64,000 nucleotides of DNA from Chloroflexota bacterium (GTDB lineage Bacteria; Chloroflexota; Anaerolineae; Anaerolineales; DRMV01). The notes under the pieces are model-generated. The model saw only the letters and a list, made by a program, of their open reading frames with translations. It was not told the origin of the DNA and ran no database searches. Shown here piece after piece: positions 1 to 9,208 of this stretch (its first letter is position 1; each line of letters starts with the position of its first letter). The DNA is taken from the NCBI GenBank assembly GCA_011322445.1, contig DRMV01000008.1, forward strand, positions 1 through 64,000, read 5' to 3'. The position numbers and the translations under genes were made by a program.

Positions 1-2
1 GC

Positions 3-452
3 GGAGCCTACAAAGTGCGCTTTGGGGCAGGAATGCCCGTCTGCACCTGCCCCGACTGGCAGCGCCACGGCCACGGGCACGTGTGTAAGCATGTGCTCAT
101 GGCTTCGATGGCTGCTGCTCGCGTAGCCTATGTGGGTTTCCGCACCGCTGAAGGGCCGCGGGTGCACGTGGTGCGGGATGGAAACCCTTTCCTCTTGCGC
201 CACGTGGAGATGCACAGCCCTACCGGTTTTGAGTGGGGCTACGCTGGCAGCGGCCCCGCCGACCTTGCCCTCTCTATCCTCGTGGACTACCTCGGCAACG
301 AGGAAGCCGCCGAGGATTTGAAGGGCGTTTTCAAGGAGGAGGTCATCTCACGACTGCCCTCTACAGCATGGATGCTTACGGAAGACGCGCTTGCCGCGTT
401 CTTCCACCGTCATCCTGTGCGCTTGCCCGTGAATATCCCTGCCTATGCCTGA
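3..452 (+). CDS. SWIM zinc-finger protein, C-terminal part (5' end outside window)
   Basis: The reading frame is open to the left edge, so the N-terminus is missing; the GTG at base 15 is probably internal. The visible start reads GAYKVRF followed by CTCPDWQ and, about a dozen residues on, CKHVLM. This is the CxC...CxH zinc-binding pattern of SWIM domains, which bind DNA or protein in many bacterial and mobile-element proteins. The remaining 100 or so residues show no motif I recognise. The gene stops just before a strong hairpin and converges on the leftward restriction operon. It sits inside the accessory island, but nothing shows that it works with the restriction genes. Role unknown beyond zinc-dependent binding. 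Confidence 0.7.
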   Translation, partial: GAYKVRFGAGMPVCTCPDWQRHGHGHVCKHVLMASMAAARVAYVGFRTAEGPRVHVVRDGNPFLLRHVEMHSPTGFEWGYAGSGPADLALSILVDYLGNEEAAEDLKGVFKEEVISRLPSTAWMLTEDALAAFFHRHPVRLPVNIPAYA

Positions 453-464
453 CCCCCAAACGCA

Positions 465-491
465 AACAGCACGGCTACCCGCCGTGCTGTT
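465..491 (+). terminator. Hairpin terminator between convergent genes
   Basis: Perfect 11-bp inverted repeat (AACAGCACGGC and its complement, loop of 5) right after the SWIM gene and before the convergent metallopeptidase-like gene. It is GC-rich and followed by T-containing sequence, so it may act in both directions. A near-identical hairpin occurs at 15467-15495 after the integrase. Confidence 0.7.
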
Positions 492-528
492 CGTGTTTGG
501 TTTGGGAAATGTGTATCGGGGAACTTCC

Positions 529-873
529 TCAACCACTTCGGTTAGATGTATCGCTGATCCCCCCCTGGGATGACGTTTGTGAATTTTCTCCCAGGTATGC
601 ACGCAGGAGCACACGGAATAGCTTAGCATGACTGCCGTTGTCCAGTTTGAGGTGTAGCAGTTCATGGACGATCACTTCCCACTGGAAAGCCAAGGGTAGA
701 TCCAGCAGTTCGGTGTTGAAGGTCAGGCGACCACGGCGAGATGCGCTGGCCCATTTGCGGCGCATGGCACGCAGGTGGATTTCTTTCACCTCGACGCCGA
801 TGCGCTTAGCCCAGCGGCGCACCTCGGCTTTGAACATTTCGCGGCGTACCAGGTTGTCGGTCAACTCACGCAT
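529..873 (-). CDS. YgjP/SprT-like zinc metallopeptidase-domain protein
   Basis: About 114 residues starting at MRELTDNL. This start overlaps the end of hsdR by 8 bases (ATGCGTGA), implying translational coupling. The protein has the HELLH zinc-binding motif followed by a short segment and a further histidine (N-G-S-H), the arrangement of the YgjP-like / DUF45 (M48-like) family. It is shorter than typical YgjP proteins (about 230 residues) and appears to hold only the C-terminal catalytic part. Such genes often follow hsdR in type I restriction operons; their function there is not established. It is the last gene of the leftward hsd operon. Confidence 0.75.
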   Translation of the reverse strand: MRELTDNLVRREMFKAEVRRWAKRIGVEVKEIHLRAMRRKWASASRRGRLTFNTELLDLPLAFQWEVIVHELLHLKLDNGSHAKLFRVLLRAYLGENSQTSSQGGISDTSNRSG

Positions 874-3856
874 GGCGCTTCGCCAACACATCCAGGATCT
901 CGTTCACCAGGGCAGAAACCTGCTTGTTGATGCCTTGCCGCAGCAACACCTTGTAGAGTGCCCGGCGCAGTTCGCGTTGCTGGCGCTGGCTGGTGGCCCA
1001 GTGGGGGTAAGCCTGGAAAGTCTGCACCAAATCCGTGGCTACAGCCCGGGCCGTCTCTTTGGACACGGCGTGATGCTGATGCAACAACCAATACACGGTG
1101 AAGGTCTCGGCTTCCAGACCTTGCTCGGCGAATTCCCGCTCGGCAGCGTTGATTTCGGCAATCAGGGCCTTGAGGGCATCTAAGGCCTCCTGAACGCTCT
1201 GCTGTCGTTCCTGGAAAGCCTGAACGATGGCCTCGGCCCGCTCGCCAATGGAGAGTAGGAAAGGCTTCGCCGTGGCCTCCTCAGCCACTTTCTGGCGGAT
1301 GGATTTTACCAGATTGAACACCTCCACGGTGGGCGGCTTACGGCTGGCCTCCAGGCGGCGAAGCAGGTCGGCATTGATTTCGTACACCTCCACCGCGCCA
1401 CGGATGGCCCCGCCCTGGGTGTGTTGTTGCACCAGAACCGCCGTCTTGCGTAACATCTCCCGAACATCCAAGCCAGCCTCGCTCCCCTCGTAGGCTTCCT
1501 GGAACATGGAGACCATCTGGGTCAGCAACGCATAGTCGTCCAGGTAGGGGCGCAGGAAAGCCGCCGGGGAGAGTACCTCGTACAGGTCAGCGAGTTCATC
1601 GAAGAAAGCGTAGAAAGCCTGCCGCGTTTCCTCGTCTCGAAAGTGGGAAAGCACTCGCTCAGCGGCCTTGTCGTCGCCGCCCGCGGCCAGGGGGATGTAC
1701 TCGCTGCGGGCCTGGGCCATCAGATGCTCAAAGCGCTCCCGCAGCACATCCAGGTCGGTGACCACGCCTTCAATGTCCTGAGAGTCAAAGGCCAAGGCCT
1801 TCTCCAAGTTTTCAAAAATGCCCACAAAGTCCACAATGAGACCGTGCTTTTTGCGCTGGCCGTCTTGCTCGTAGGGGCGGTTGACGCGTGCAATAGCCTG
1901 GAGGAGCACATGGTCGCGCATGGGTTTGTCCAGGTACATCACATAGAGGTTGGGCGCGTCGAAGCCGGTGAGTAACTTGGAGGTGACAATGAGAAACTTA
2001 GGATGTTCCTCGCGCCGGAAGCGATCGCGAATCTCCCGCTCTTCCTCCGCGCTGCGGTGATATTGGCGCAGCAAAGGTGGGTCATTGTAGTTGCTGCTGA
2101 TGACCACTTCGAAGGCTTCGGGCGGCAGGTAGCGTTCGGGATCTTCCCGATAGAGGCGCTCAAAGGCCTCTTGGTAAAGGGCACAGGCTTCCCGATCCAC
2201 GGCCACCATGAGGGCCTTGTAGCCCAAGGGCTCCACATATTCACGGTAGTGTTCGACCACGAAGCGGGCCACGCGTTGGATGCGGTCGTGGTTTTTGAGC
2301 ATGTTGCGCAGGGTGACGGCCCGTTCGAGGATACGGTTGAGTTCCTCGGGATCCGCCAGACCTTCGGCTTCGGCCAGGTCGAGGAATTCCCGTTCCAGGG
2401 TCTCGCGATCCACCCGCAGTTCGTTCTCGGCCAGGGTGTAGTGCAATGGGACGGTGGCACCGTCTTCGATGGACTCGCGGATGGAATACTTGTCTAAGTA
2501 GCCGTGGGGCGGGTCGTCCACCCCGAAGATTTGGAAGGTGCTCTTGCCGTGGGCGCTGCGGTCAATGGGTGTGCCGGTGAAGCCGAGGATGGTGGCGTTG
2601 GGCAGTGCGGCCATGAGATAAGTGCCCAGGTCGCCGCCGGTGGTGCGGTGGGCCTCGTCAATGAGCACGAAGATGTTGGCACGGGTGTTGATGTTGGCGG
2701 GCATCTGATGAAATTTGTGAATGGTGGACACGATAAGGCCACGGTAGTCCTGCCGCAGCAGGCCGCGCAGTTCGCGCTTGCTTTCGACCACCACGGCGTG
2801 CCCCAGCCCCACCGCGGCCAGGTTGGAGAAGAGTTGCTGCTCCAGATCGTTGCGGTCAACCAGCATCAACACGGTGGGGTTCTGGAAAAGAGGCTCGGCC
2901 AGCAGACGCTGGGCGATGGTGATCATGGTGAAGGTCTTGCCGGAGCCTTGAGTATGCCAGATGAGACCGCGGCGCTTGGGCTTTTGGCCCGGCGAAGGTT
3001 GCACGGCTTCCTCGGCGCGTTGCAGCACCTTGTCCACAGCCCGCATCTGGTGAGGGCGTAGGACAACTTTAGTCAGTTCGCCGTCGCGGTGGACAAAGAG
3101 GATGTAGTCGCGCAGCACGCGCACGATGCGCGCCGGGTGGACGAAAGCCTTGACCAGGGTTTCAAAATCCAAGGAGGGCGACTGGCCGGTCGCCCCAGAG
3201 GACGCAGACTCCACAGCCCCCGCAGTGGTGCGCCAATTGATAAGCGCCTTGCGCTCGGTGTTCCAGGTGGGGCCGTAGTAGAAGCGCACCAGGTGAGTGA
3301 TGGCGAAAAGCTGCATCAGCGCCAGCAAGGGCGCACCGTTCTCATGGTAGCGTCGCACTTGGATCAAGGCCTCAGCCAGACCCTCTCGCTTGTGTGCGGC
3401 TTTGGCCTCCACCAGCAGGACGGGGATGCCGTTGACGAAATAGGCAATGTCGATGCGGATAGGTTCGCGGCCTCCGGTGTAGCGCAGTTCCTGAGTGATA
3501 TGATAAAGGTTATTCTCCCAGTGCTCCAGATCCACCAAGCGGACGTTGCGCTCCCGCTTTTCCTCGGGAACATAAACGGTCTTGAGGCCGCGCAGGTATT
3601 CCCAGGTCTGCAGGTTGCCCTGGATGTTGGGGCGGATGCGGGCCAGACGGGCGGCCAGGTCTTCGGCTTCCCGCAGCCCGACCACGCCGGGGTTGAGGGC
3701 TTGCACCCGTTCGAGAAAGATATCGTAGAGGAGCAGGCCGTTGGTGCCTCGACGTAGGCGCTCGGCCTCCTCCTGGGAGAGTTCACGCCATTCCACCTCG
3801 GTGGAGTAGCGAGCCATGGGTTCCTGAACGGTGCGGCGTTCGGTGAAGCGGGGCAT
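866..3856 (-). CDS. hsdR: Type I restriction enzyme R subunit (HsdR)
   Basis: ATP-dependent translocase and endonuclease subunit of a type I restriction system, 996 residues from the chosen start MPRFTERR. That start has a GGGAG box 6 bases upstream; an open frame further upstream lacks a ribosome site and overlaps the preceding gene. The nuclease domain shows D136, then E150-x-K152 (VEAKAA), followed by a QxxxY motif near 166-170. Walker A is HTQGSGKT (301-308), the DEAH box is at 400-403, and later superfamily 2 motifs include TGFDAPN and the Q-x-x-x-R-x-x-R-like AIARVNRP. The length is normal and no damage is visible. It is cotranscribed with the genes upstream (18-base gap) and overlaps the metallopeptidase-like gene downstream. 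It needs HsdM and HsdS to cut DNA lacking host methylation. Confidence 0.95.
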   Translation of the reverse strand: MPRFTERRTVQEPMARYSTEVEWRELSQEEAERLRRGTNGLLLYDIFLERVQALNPGVVGLREAEDLAARLARIRPNIQGNLQTWEYLRGLKTVYVPEEKRERNVRLVDLEHWENNLYHITQELRYTGGREPIRIDIAYFVNGIPVLLVEAKAAHKREGLAEALIQVRRYHENGAPLLALMQLFAITHLVRFYYGPTWNTERKALINWRTTAGAVESASSGATGQSPSLDFETLVKAFVHPARIVRVLRDYILFVHRDGELTKVVLRPHQMRAVDKVLQRAEEAVQPSPGQKPKRRGLIWHTQGSGKTFTMITIAQRLLAEPLFQNPTVLMLVDRNDLEQQLFSNLAAVGLGHAVVVESKRELRGLLRQDYRGLIVSTIHKFHQMPANINTRANIFVLIDEAHRTTGGDLGTYLMAALPNATILGFTGTPIDRSAHGKSTFQIFGVDDPPHGYLDKYSIRESIEDGATVPLHYTLAENELRVDRETLEREFLDLAEAEGLADPEELNRILERAVTLRNMLKNHDRIQRVARFVVEHYREYVEPLGYKALMVAVDREACALYQEAFERLYREDPERYLPPEAFEVVISSNYNDPPLLRQYHRSAEEEREIRDRFRREEHPKFLIVTSKLLTGFDAPNLYVMYLDKPMRDHVLLQAIARVNRPYEQDGQRKKHGLIVDFVGIFENLEKALAFDSQDIEGVVTDLDVLRERFEHLMAQARSEYIPLAAGGDDKAAERVLSHFRDEETRQAFYAFFDELADLYEVLSPAAFLRPYLDDYALLTQMVSMFQEAYEGSEAGLDVREMLRKTAVLVQQHTQGGAIRGAVEVYEINADLLRRLEASRKPPTVEVFNLVKSIRQKVAEEATAKPFLLSIGERAEAIVQAFQERQQSVQEALDALKALIAEINAAEREFAEQGLEAETFTVYWLLHQHHAVSKETARAVATDLVQTFQAYPHWATSQRQQRELRRALYKVLLRQGINKQVSALVNEILDVLAKRHA

Positions 3857-3873
3857 AGACATCTCCCTCATTC

Positions 3874-6753
3874 TCATTGGATGCTGAAATGTAGTAAATC
3901 TCTGTACTCGAGAAATCCTCGGCTGCCAAGGTAATGGATTACCTGTTCTGCTGTTTGCTTTGCCTCGGGGGTTCCCAATGCCCATTGAAGAGCCTGTCGA
4001 ATGTGCTCCTGACCCGCGTAGAGTTCCCACCCCTCGATGTCTGCTTCTACGATCATCTTCAGGCATTCTACAGACTTCAAGGGATGCGTTTGGGCCGTTT
4101 CAGCCAAGCGTTCCAGTACCATACGGGTGGGTTCGATTTGGCCCGCGATTTCCAGGGAGGCGATTAACTGGTCAAGTGCCCAGCATGTATCAAATTTCGC
4201 CGACACAAACCACCAGCCAAAGGCCCTCATCTCTTCTGCAAAGGCGCTTGACGAGGAAGACGTTCTGGCCTGCTCCAGGCGGGATTCCCAAAGCCGCTTG
4301 AGGCGATCGAGAATTTCTTCAGGGGCTTGCCCCTCAGTCTGCATTAGAGCACGCCCTACAAAATCCAACGCATGTCCCCGTAGAGTCCCAGGCGCTTGTT
4401 CCCAGAACGTAGTGAGCAGAGGATCGTCCAGAGGGAGTTTCCCGCGCCAGAAGAACACCATCAAATGCTCTGCCAGTCTCTTGTCGGGATCGGCGTGCCA
4501 GGGCTTTTCCTCTCTTTGGTGGCCAATTCGTTTTACTGCATGACCGTACTGCTCACGGAGGAGATCGAAGGCATTGTCATAAGGCCTGTTGAGCGCAATA
4601 TAGGCGTTCCAGGCCGCTTCAAAGTAAGCCCGCTCTTCTTCATTGAGAGGGAAAATTCGAGTGACATGTTCATGTGCCCAGCCTTCATCCAAAAGCGCAA
4701 GCCACGGGAACCATTGTCCATAAACGGCTCGGATGGCGAAGGAAGGGTCTTTAGCAAGGTCCAGATGCGCTTCAAGCACCGCACGTACTTCGGGCATTTC
4801 CTCAAAGCCTTTGGCTAAGCGTTCGCTTGCGTCGGCTTGTTTTTTCAGGTAGCGACGGATCCAGAGAGCATATTGAAGAACGGCGTGCATGGCAGCGCCC
4901 CGGGTAGTGTTGATGGACAACGTAGCAGGGTCCATGCTGGTGTCTTTCTCACGTGACGGAGTAGGATCTGGATCCCCCGTCAATTGCTGCAAAATAGTCC
5001 ACGCCCTTTCCCGATAAGCCATAGGGAGCGCGGTCTCCTGCCGGAAGCCAGCGTCGAACAATTCCGCAAGGGCCTTTCGTGCCCATCCCCAGTCAGGGTC
5101 TCTCTCAAAATGGTGCACTTTGCGACCGGGGATATCCCTTGGTTGGGTGACAACCCAGTGAGAAAGGCGAAGCACCTGATCCCAATTGAAGGCTTGTTTG
5201 TGTTGCTCTATCGCCTGCCGAAGCCCCTCGAACAACGCTCGGACATATGTCGGGTCTGTCTCTTGGAAGTGTTCCGCCTGCTCGGTGAAACGACCGGGCT
5301 CCTCGGCGACGACCGAGGCCAGGACGCGGCCGAGGCCTTCAGGCGATGGCTCTTGAAACATCTCTTCCGGCGGCTGCCAGGTTTTTAGGAAAGTCACGAT
5401 TGCTTCGACCGACATGGCCTTCAATTCTTCGGCGGTTTTGGGGCTTCTCGGCCCGACCTCGCTAACCGTAAAATATACAGGGAACTCCGGATGCTCTGGC
5501 TCGCCATACCGTTGAACCAGGGCTCGATACTGCGCTCGCCAATCCTCAGGAAGGTTTTCAGGCCCAATCCATGCCAATCGGTCTCGCTGCCAGATTTCGC
5601 GGTAGCGGTCAATTTCTTCCTCTGTTGGTGCTTGGCCGTGCCGCTCTTGCCATTCTGCCCGGAATTGCTTGATCTCGGGGCCTTCCTCAATCCAGCGAAG
5701 AATCGTGTGCTGGTCTTCTGGTGAAAGGGCTGAGAAACCTTTTCTCAGCAAGAGGATATATTCATGTCGCACCCCCACGTCTTCAAAGAGTTCGCGGTCG
5801 GTCAAGTGGGCAGCGACCAGCCCTTTGGCCTGCTCATGGAACACCCTGAGGAGGTGTAGCGCAATTCGGCGGAAGACGTTCCAGGGTTTGGCTTCAAGGA
5901 AAGCCACCATTTCTTCCAAAGGTGCCTTGTCCTGCCTTACCGCCATCTCGGCGGCGTCACGGAGCCCTGAAACCAGTGCTTTGCGGGCATCCTCTCCCAT
6001 ATTTTGGGGGTGATCTTCAATGGCAGGACGCCAAGTAGTTGAAAAATCCGTGCCCTCTTGGACTTCTTCTCGCCGTAGCGAGAGCCGTATGGCTTTATCG
6101 AGAAGGTTACAAAGCAATTCCAATGCAGGGAAAGGGGCTATTCGGACGAGTTCTGGATAGTGCTCCTCTAAAATCTGTTCATAATCCCACATCTTGAAGC
6201 GTGGCCTGGGTTCCGAAAGTAGCGAATGCGCTACATCTGGATCACTTGCGTCAAGGGATACATCCAGCAACTCAGATGCCAAACGCAAGGCTTCCTCGGC
6301 TTTCCCGGCCCGTGCCCAATGGGCCAGGAGAGCCCCCAGTTTCTCAGGTAGAAGCAGAAGCAAATAGGGGGTTGCTGCCCATTTCAGCGCCTTCTCCACC
6401 AGCGTGACAGAAATCTCGGGGGGCATGGCAAGAGCAGCCTCTATTAAGGCCTGAAGCACAGCAGGGTTTTCTGTATCCTCCATCTGTTGAATAATTTCGG
6501 CCACAACATCGGGCTTGTATTTTGCCATCCGTGCCAGGTAACGCGCTTCAGGCCAGGGAGGAAAGCGGATAGTGCCTTTCTCCTCATTTCGTACTGGCTG
6601 CGGAGGATGTTTAAAGAAGCCCTCATTCCAAAGCGGCTTCAGCCACTCGGGGTTTTCAAGTCGGTCGAAGAAGTAGCGGTAATGCTCGGCGCACACAAGT
6701 AATGCTATTGCCCGGTCAACTTGCTCAGGCGTTGGCTTCTTCCAGGAGCGCAT
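3874..6753 (-). CDS. Unrecognised 959-residue helical protein in hsd operon
   Basis: A large soluble protein between hsdS and hsdR. The N-terminus (AEHYRYFFDRLENPEWLKPL region) is followed by a proline-rich turn (GFFKHPPQPV), then mostly amphipathic helices with many Ala, Leu and Glu residues, suggesting HEAT/TPR-like solenoid repeats. I see no Walker motif, nuclease motif, signal peptide or membrane segment. Its start overlaps the preceding gene by 29 bases and its stop lies 18 bases before hsdR, so all are probably one transcript. I do not recognise the family with certainty. Position in the operon suggests a role connected to restriction or phage defence (scaffold or sensor); that is inference only. 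Confidence 0.8.
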   Translation of the reverse strand: MRSWKKPTPEQVDRAIALLVCAEHYRYFFDRLENPEWLKPLWNEGFFKHPPQPVRNEEKGTIRFPPWPEARYLARMAKYKPDVVAEIIQQMEDTENPAVLQALIEAALAMPPEISVTLVEKALKWAATPYLLLLLPEKLGALLAHWARAGKAEEALRLASELLDVSLDASDPDVAHSLLSEPRPRFKMWDYEQILEEHYPELVRIAPFPALELLCNLLDKAIRLSLRREEVQEGTDFSTTWRPAIEDHPQNMGEDARKALVSGLRDAAEMAVRQDKAPLEEMVAFLEAKPWNVFRRIALHLLRVFHEQAKGLVAAHLTDRELFEDVGVRHEYILLLRKGFSALSPEDQHTILRWIEEGPEIKQFRAEWQERHGQAPTEEEIDRYREIWQRDRLAWIGPENLPEDWRAQYRALVQRYGEPEHPEFPVYFTVSEVGPRSPKTAEELKAMSVEAIVTFLKTWQPPEEMFQEPSPEGLGRVLASVVAEEPGRFTEQAEHFQETDPTYVRALFEGLRQAIEQHKQAFNWDQVLRLSHWVVTQPRDIPGRKVHHFERDPDWGWARKALAELFDAGFRQETALPMAYRERAWTILQQLTGDPDPTPSREKDTSMDPATLSINTTRGAAMHAVLQYALWIRRYLKKQADASERLAKGFEEMPEVRAVLEAHLDLAKDPSFAIRAVYGQWFPWLALLDEGWAHEHVTRIFPLNEEERAYFEAAWNAYIALNRPYDNAFDLLREQYGHAVKRIGHQREEKPWHADPDKRLAEHLMVFFWRGKLPLDDPLLTTFWEQAPGTLRGHALDFVGRALMQTEGQAPEEILDRLKRLWESRLEQARTSSSSSAFAEEMRAFGWWFVSAKFDTCWALDQLIASLEIAGQIEPTRMVLERLAETAQTHPLKSVECLKMIVEADIEGWELYAGQEHIRQALQWALGTPEAKQTAEQVIHYLGSRGFLEYRDLLHFSIQ

Positions 6754-7438
6754 CTAGTTCCTCCACTGTTTTGAAGAATCCTCTAACTATCCCTGATAAT
6801 GCATACTCAAAAATCTCGAAGCGTTCTTTAAGTTCATCAGCTCCCATGTGTGCGTCGGTCGCACCTCTCTCATGAGCCCGTTTTACAAACCATTCGGTAC
6901 TTTCAAGCCAAAATATAATTCTTGGCCTAAGAGTCTCCTCTGATAGGCTATTGTTAGGATCGATTGCCTGAAACAAACGTCGTGCTGTTTCGTACCTCTT
7001 TTCGCGAACTCTTTCATAGTCACTTACCAGTTTGGCAATCTTTTTATAGACCTTCCGCGGAATCGGTATCTTATTACGGTCAGGCAAGGTTTCTGATAAG
7101 GTTACTTCCGTTGGTGGTAAAGAACCATCCAAAGGGAGGCCATGTCGCCCCCAAACGTCCAGAATCTCATTAAGCCGGTTTTTGTATTGGAACTGACCTT
7201 CTGCCTTAGGCCCTGCTATCACATCGGGCAGTCGGTTTCGTATCTCACGAACAGCGTGTGAAACGAACCGAACTCTGCCGGGAAAGTTCTCACGGAACAC
7301 CATCGCCAGCGCCCCCTCATAGAGTTCTCCAAGAGATGGCGCCTCTTTCCTGAACCACGCTCGTAATTCTCTGCGCAATGGGGTCCAATAAACTGATTGT
7401 TTGCTGTATTCAGGTTCTTCAAATGGAGACCTGCTCAC
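6725..7438 (-). CDS. Unrecognised 237-residue protein in hsd operon
   Basis: Start chosen at a GTG with AGGAGG nine bases upstream; this overlaps the end of the HepT-HsdS gene by 20 bases, and the stop overlaps the next gene by 29 bases. This double overlap suggests tight translational coupling with the 959-residue protein, so the two are likely partners. The sequence is soluble and helical, with a conserved-looking core around SHAVREIRNRLPD in the first third and a Lys/Arg-rich middle. No catalytic motif is apparent. Function unknown. The gene sits where a type I operon normally has nothing between hsdS and hsdR, and may be part of an added defence module. Confidence 0.8.
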   Translation of the reverse strand: MSRSPFEEPEYSKQSVYWTPLRRELRAWFRKEAPSLGELYEGALAMVFRENFPGRVRFVSHAVREIRNRLPDVIAGPKAEGQFQYKNRLNEILDVWGRHGLPLDGSLPPTEVTLSETLPDRNKIPIPRKVYKKIAKLVSDYERVREKRYETARRLFQAIDPNNSLSEETLRPRIIFWLESTEWFVKRAHERGATDAHMGADELKERFEIFEYALSGIVRGFFKTVEELDALLEEANA

Positions 7439-9038
7439 GGCTATTGACCTCCTCAAACCGCTGCACAACCCCCTGCGGTAGGCGCACCTTGGCCGTCATC
7501 AGGTGATGGAGCAGGGAACGGAAGAGGTCGTCCAGCGCCTGCTGCCGTGCTTCTTCGGCCTCGATTTTGCGATCCACCGTTTGCAGGATGCGGGCGATGG
7601 CGCGTTGCTCCGGGAGTGGGGGGAGGGGGATAAAGGCTTGGCTTAAGGCTTTCCAAGAGGTTCGAGGATGGTTGACTCCTGCGGTGGTAGCAATTGCGTG
7701 GTTTAGAACAAAGGGAGTGTGCATCAAGTAGGCTAAGAAAAGAGGCTCGGCCTTTACTGGCTGAAGCACAAGAATATCTGTGGAGCACACACCAGGCCAT
7801 TCTGCTATAGCGGCTTTGTCCAAATAGGGACGTAGTTTGCCGTACAACACATCTCCTTCCTCAAATACCGATTTTGCGCTGCGAGTGGAGCCGGCACGGC
7901 CAAATTGCTTGATGCGTATCTCGCCAGGAGTTAGGTGTTCAAGGCCAATGTACCGTGCATTAGGAGCATCTGATGGATGGATGGTACCCTTGCGTAGTGT
8001 TACCACGTCCCCCAACCTCACCACGCGCCAATGAGCGGGGATGGGGCCAATAGGGGTATCCTGCAGCGCCACCTGGTCAGCCATGTCCACAGGCACGGGG
8101 CCGTAGGTGAAGAGGTGGCGCATGAGGGCGCGTTTGAAGTCGCGCAGGGCGACGATGACGCGTGCAGTGGCCTCGCTGGCTTCTTGCACCGTCCGCAGCA
8201 CATGGGCAATGGCGCGCTGTTCGGGCAGGGGCGGGTGTAGGATAAGGAACTCTTGAAGTGTCTTCTTGTTGATGCTTTGGAAGATCGTGCCCGAAGCCTC
8301 GCTCCTTAATCTCGGACGTTCGTAAAGCAATACGAAGAACAGATACCAAGCATCCGTGTGCTGCTTTGGCCTAACCTCTGCTAAACCACGGCCTATAGCA
8401 TATCTTCGATCCGAAATATTTACGTTGCCCACTGGGGCTCGAACTGAAATCAATATGGACCAAGAGGCAGATATACGTTTGGGCTGTGTCGTCCATTTGG
8501 TATTTCTCGGAAAGATCTCTCCGAACTCAGCCTTACCTTGCAAGAAGGCTACACCTTTACCGTTCTCATTGTAGCTAGATGAAGGCGGTGATTGTCCCAT
8601 ATAAATGTTAGCCACATCAGATAGGTGCTTTACACTCCAATTTGATGGTAAATCAACAAGAACTTCGATCATTGGTATGTACCTCATGATCTTATCTTTA
8701 AGATCGGGTAAACGGCGCCTTGCCACATCCCATACTATTTCAAGATCAACATTATCAAGGTTGTGTACAAGTACATCTCTCATTCCAGAGATATCTTTCC
8801 AGGGGATATCGGGAATGCGTTGACGAAGAGGTATGGGTAGCCTCTTTGCTGCTTCTCCGATTATTTCGATGGTTTTTATGACAGCATATCGTTTTTCATC
8901 ATTTCTGATGAAATCATTATATTCAACACCTTCAACGAAATAGCGACCTCGCCGACATTCTCGTGCAATAATGGAAAACGTTTTTCTTACTAATTGGACG
9001 GCTTCCGTTTCCATCGCTAATTGTGCCTTTGTTCTCAT
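7419..9038 (-). CDS. hsdS: HepT-like (DUF86/HEPN) domain fused to type I specificity subunit HsdS
   Basis: 539 residues in one uninterrupted frame. Residues 10-128 match the HepT/DUF86 fold: a helical domain with the HEPN motif R87-x4-H92 (MRDVLVHN) followed by VDLEIVWDV. Residues 131-539 are a full HsdS: first target-recognition domain from PSNWSVKHL, a conserved spacer helix with PLPEQRAIA (about 270-315), a second target-recognition domain from AHWRVVRLG, and a second PLPEQRAIA helix. HsdS chooses the DNA site for methylation and cleavage; HepT domains are RNase toxins of MNT/HEPN systems. The Tyr usually AMPylated in HepT (RX4HXY) is Leu94 here. Met123 is preceded by GAGG nine bases upstream, so HsdS could also be made alone from about base 8672. 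No MNT antitoxin gene is adjacent. Confidence 0.85.
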   Translation of the reverse strand: MRTKAQLAMETEAVQLVRKTFSIIARECRRGRYFVEGVEYNDFIRNDEKRYAVIKTIEIIGEAAKRLPIPLRQRIPDIPWKDISGMRDVLVHNLDNVDLEIVWDVARRRLPDLKDKIMRYIPMIEVLVDLPSNWSVKHLSDVANIYMGQSPPSSSYNENGKGVAFLQGKAEFGEIFPRNTKWTTQPKRISASWSILISVRAPVGNVNISDRRYAIGRGLAEVRPKQHTDAWYLFFVLLYERPRLRSEASGTIFQSINKKTLQEFLILHPPLPEQRAIAHVLRTVQEASEATARVIVALRDFKRALMRHLFTYGPVPVDMADQVALQDTPIGPIPAHWRVVRLGDVVTLRKGTIHPSDAPNARYIGLEHLTPGEIRIKQFGRAGSTRSAKSVFEEGDVLYGKLRPYLDKAAIAEWPGVCSTDILVLQPVKAEPLFLAYLMHTPFVLNHAIATTAGVNHPRTSWKALSQAFIPLPPLPEQRAIARILQTVDRKIEAEEARQQALDDLFRSLLHHLMTAKVRLPQGVVQRFEEVNSREQVSI

Positions 9039-9208
9039 AGCCGGGACGAGTTTTTTGGCAAAGTGGCTCTTTGCCTTTGCTTATACTTCTAACCGCGCCA
9101 CTTTCGACTCCCCGGGTAGGTGGCCGAAATCGGTCAAGCAATAGCCAGTAGGGAAGCTGATTGTATTCGGGATGGGGTACAATGGGTCCTCGTCGGCCTT
9201 GTGAAGTG
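9039..9208. other. hsdM-hsdS intergenic spacer
   Basis: 170 bases between hsdM and the HepT-HsdS gene, unusually long for an hsd operon. I see no intact gene. It is too short for a MntA-type nucleotidyltransferase, the usual partner of HepT. It may be scar sequence from the event that placed the HepT domain in front of hsdS. Confidence 0.5.

Noticed and set aside
9039-9208. Possible MNT-family antitoxin partner for the HepT domain in the hsdM-hsdS gap
   Set aside because: The gap is only 170 bases and no frame shows the GSxxxG-DxD nucleotidyltransferase motif.
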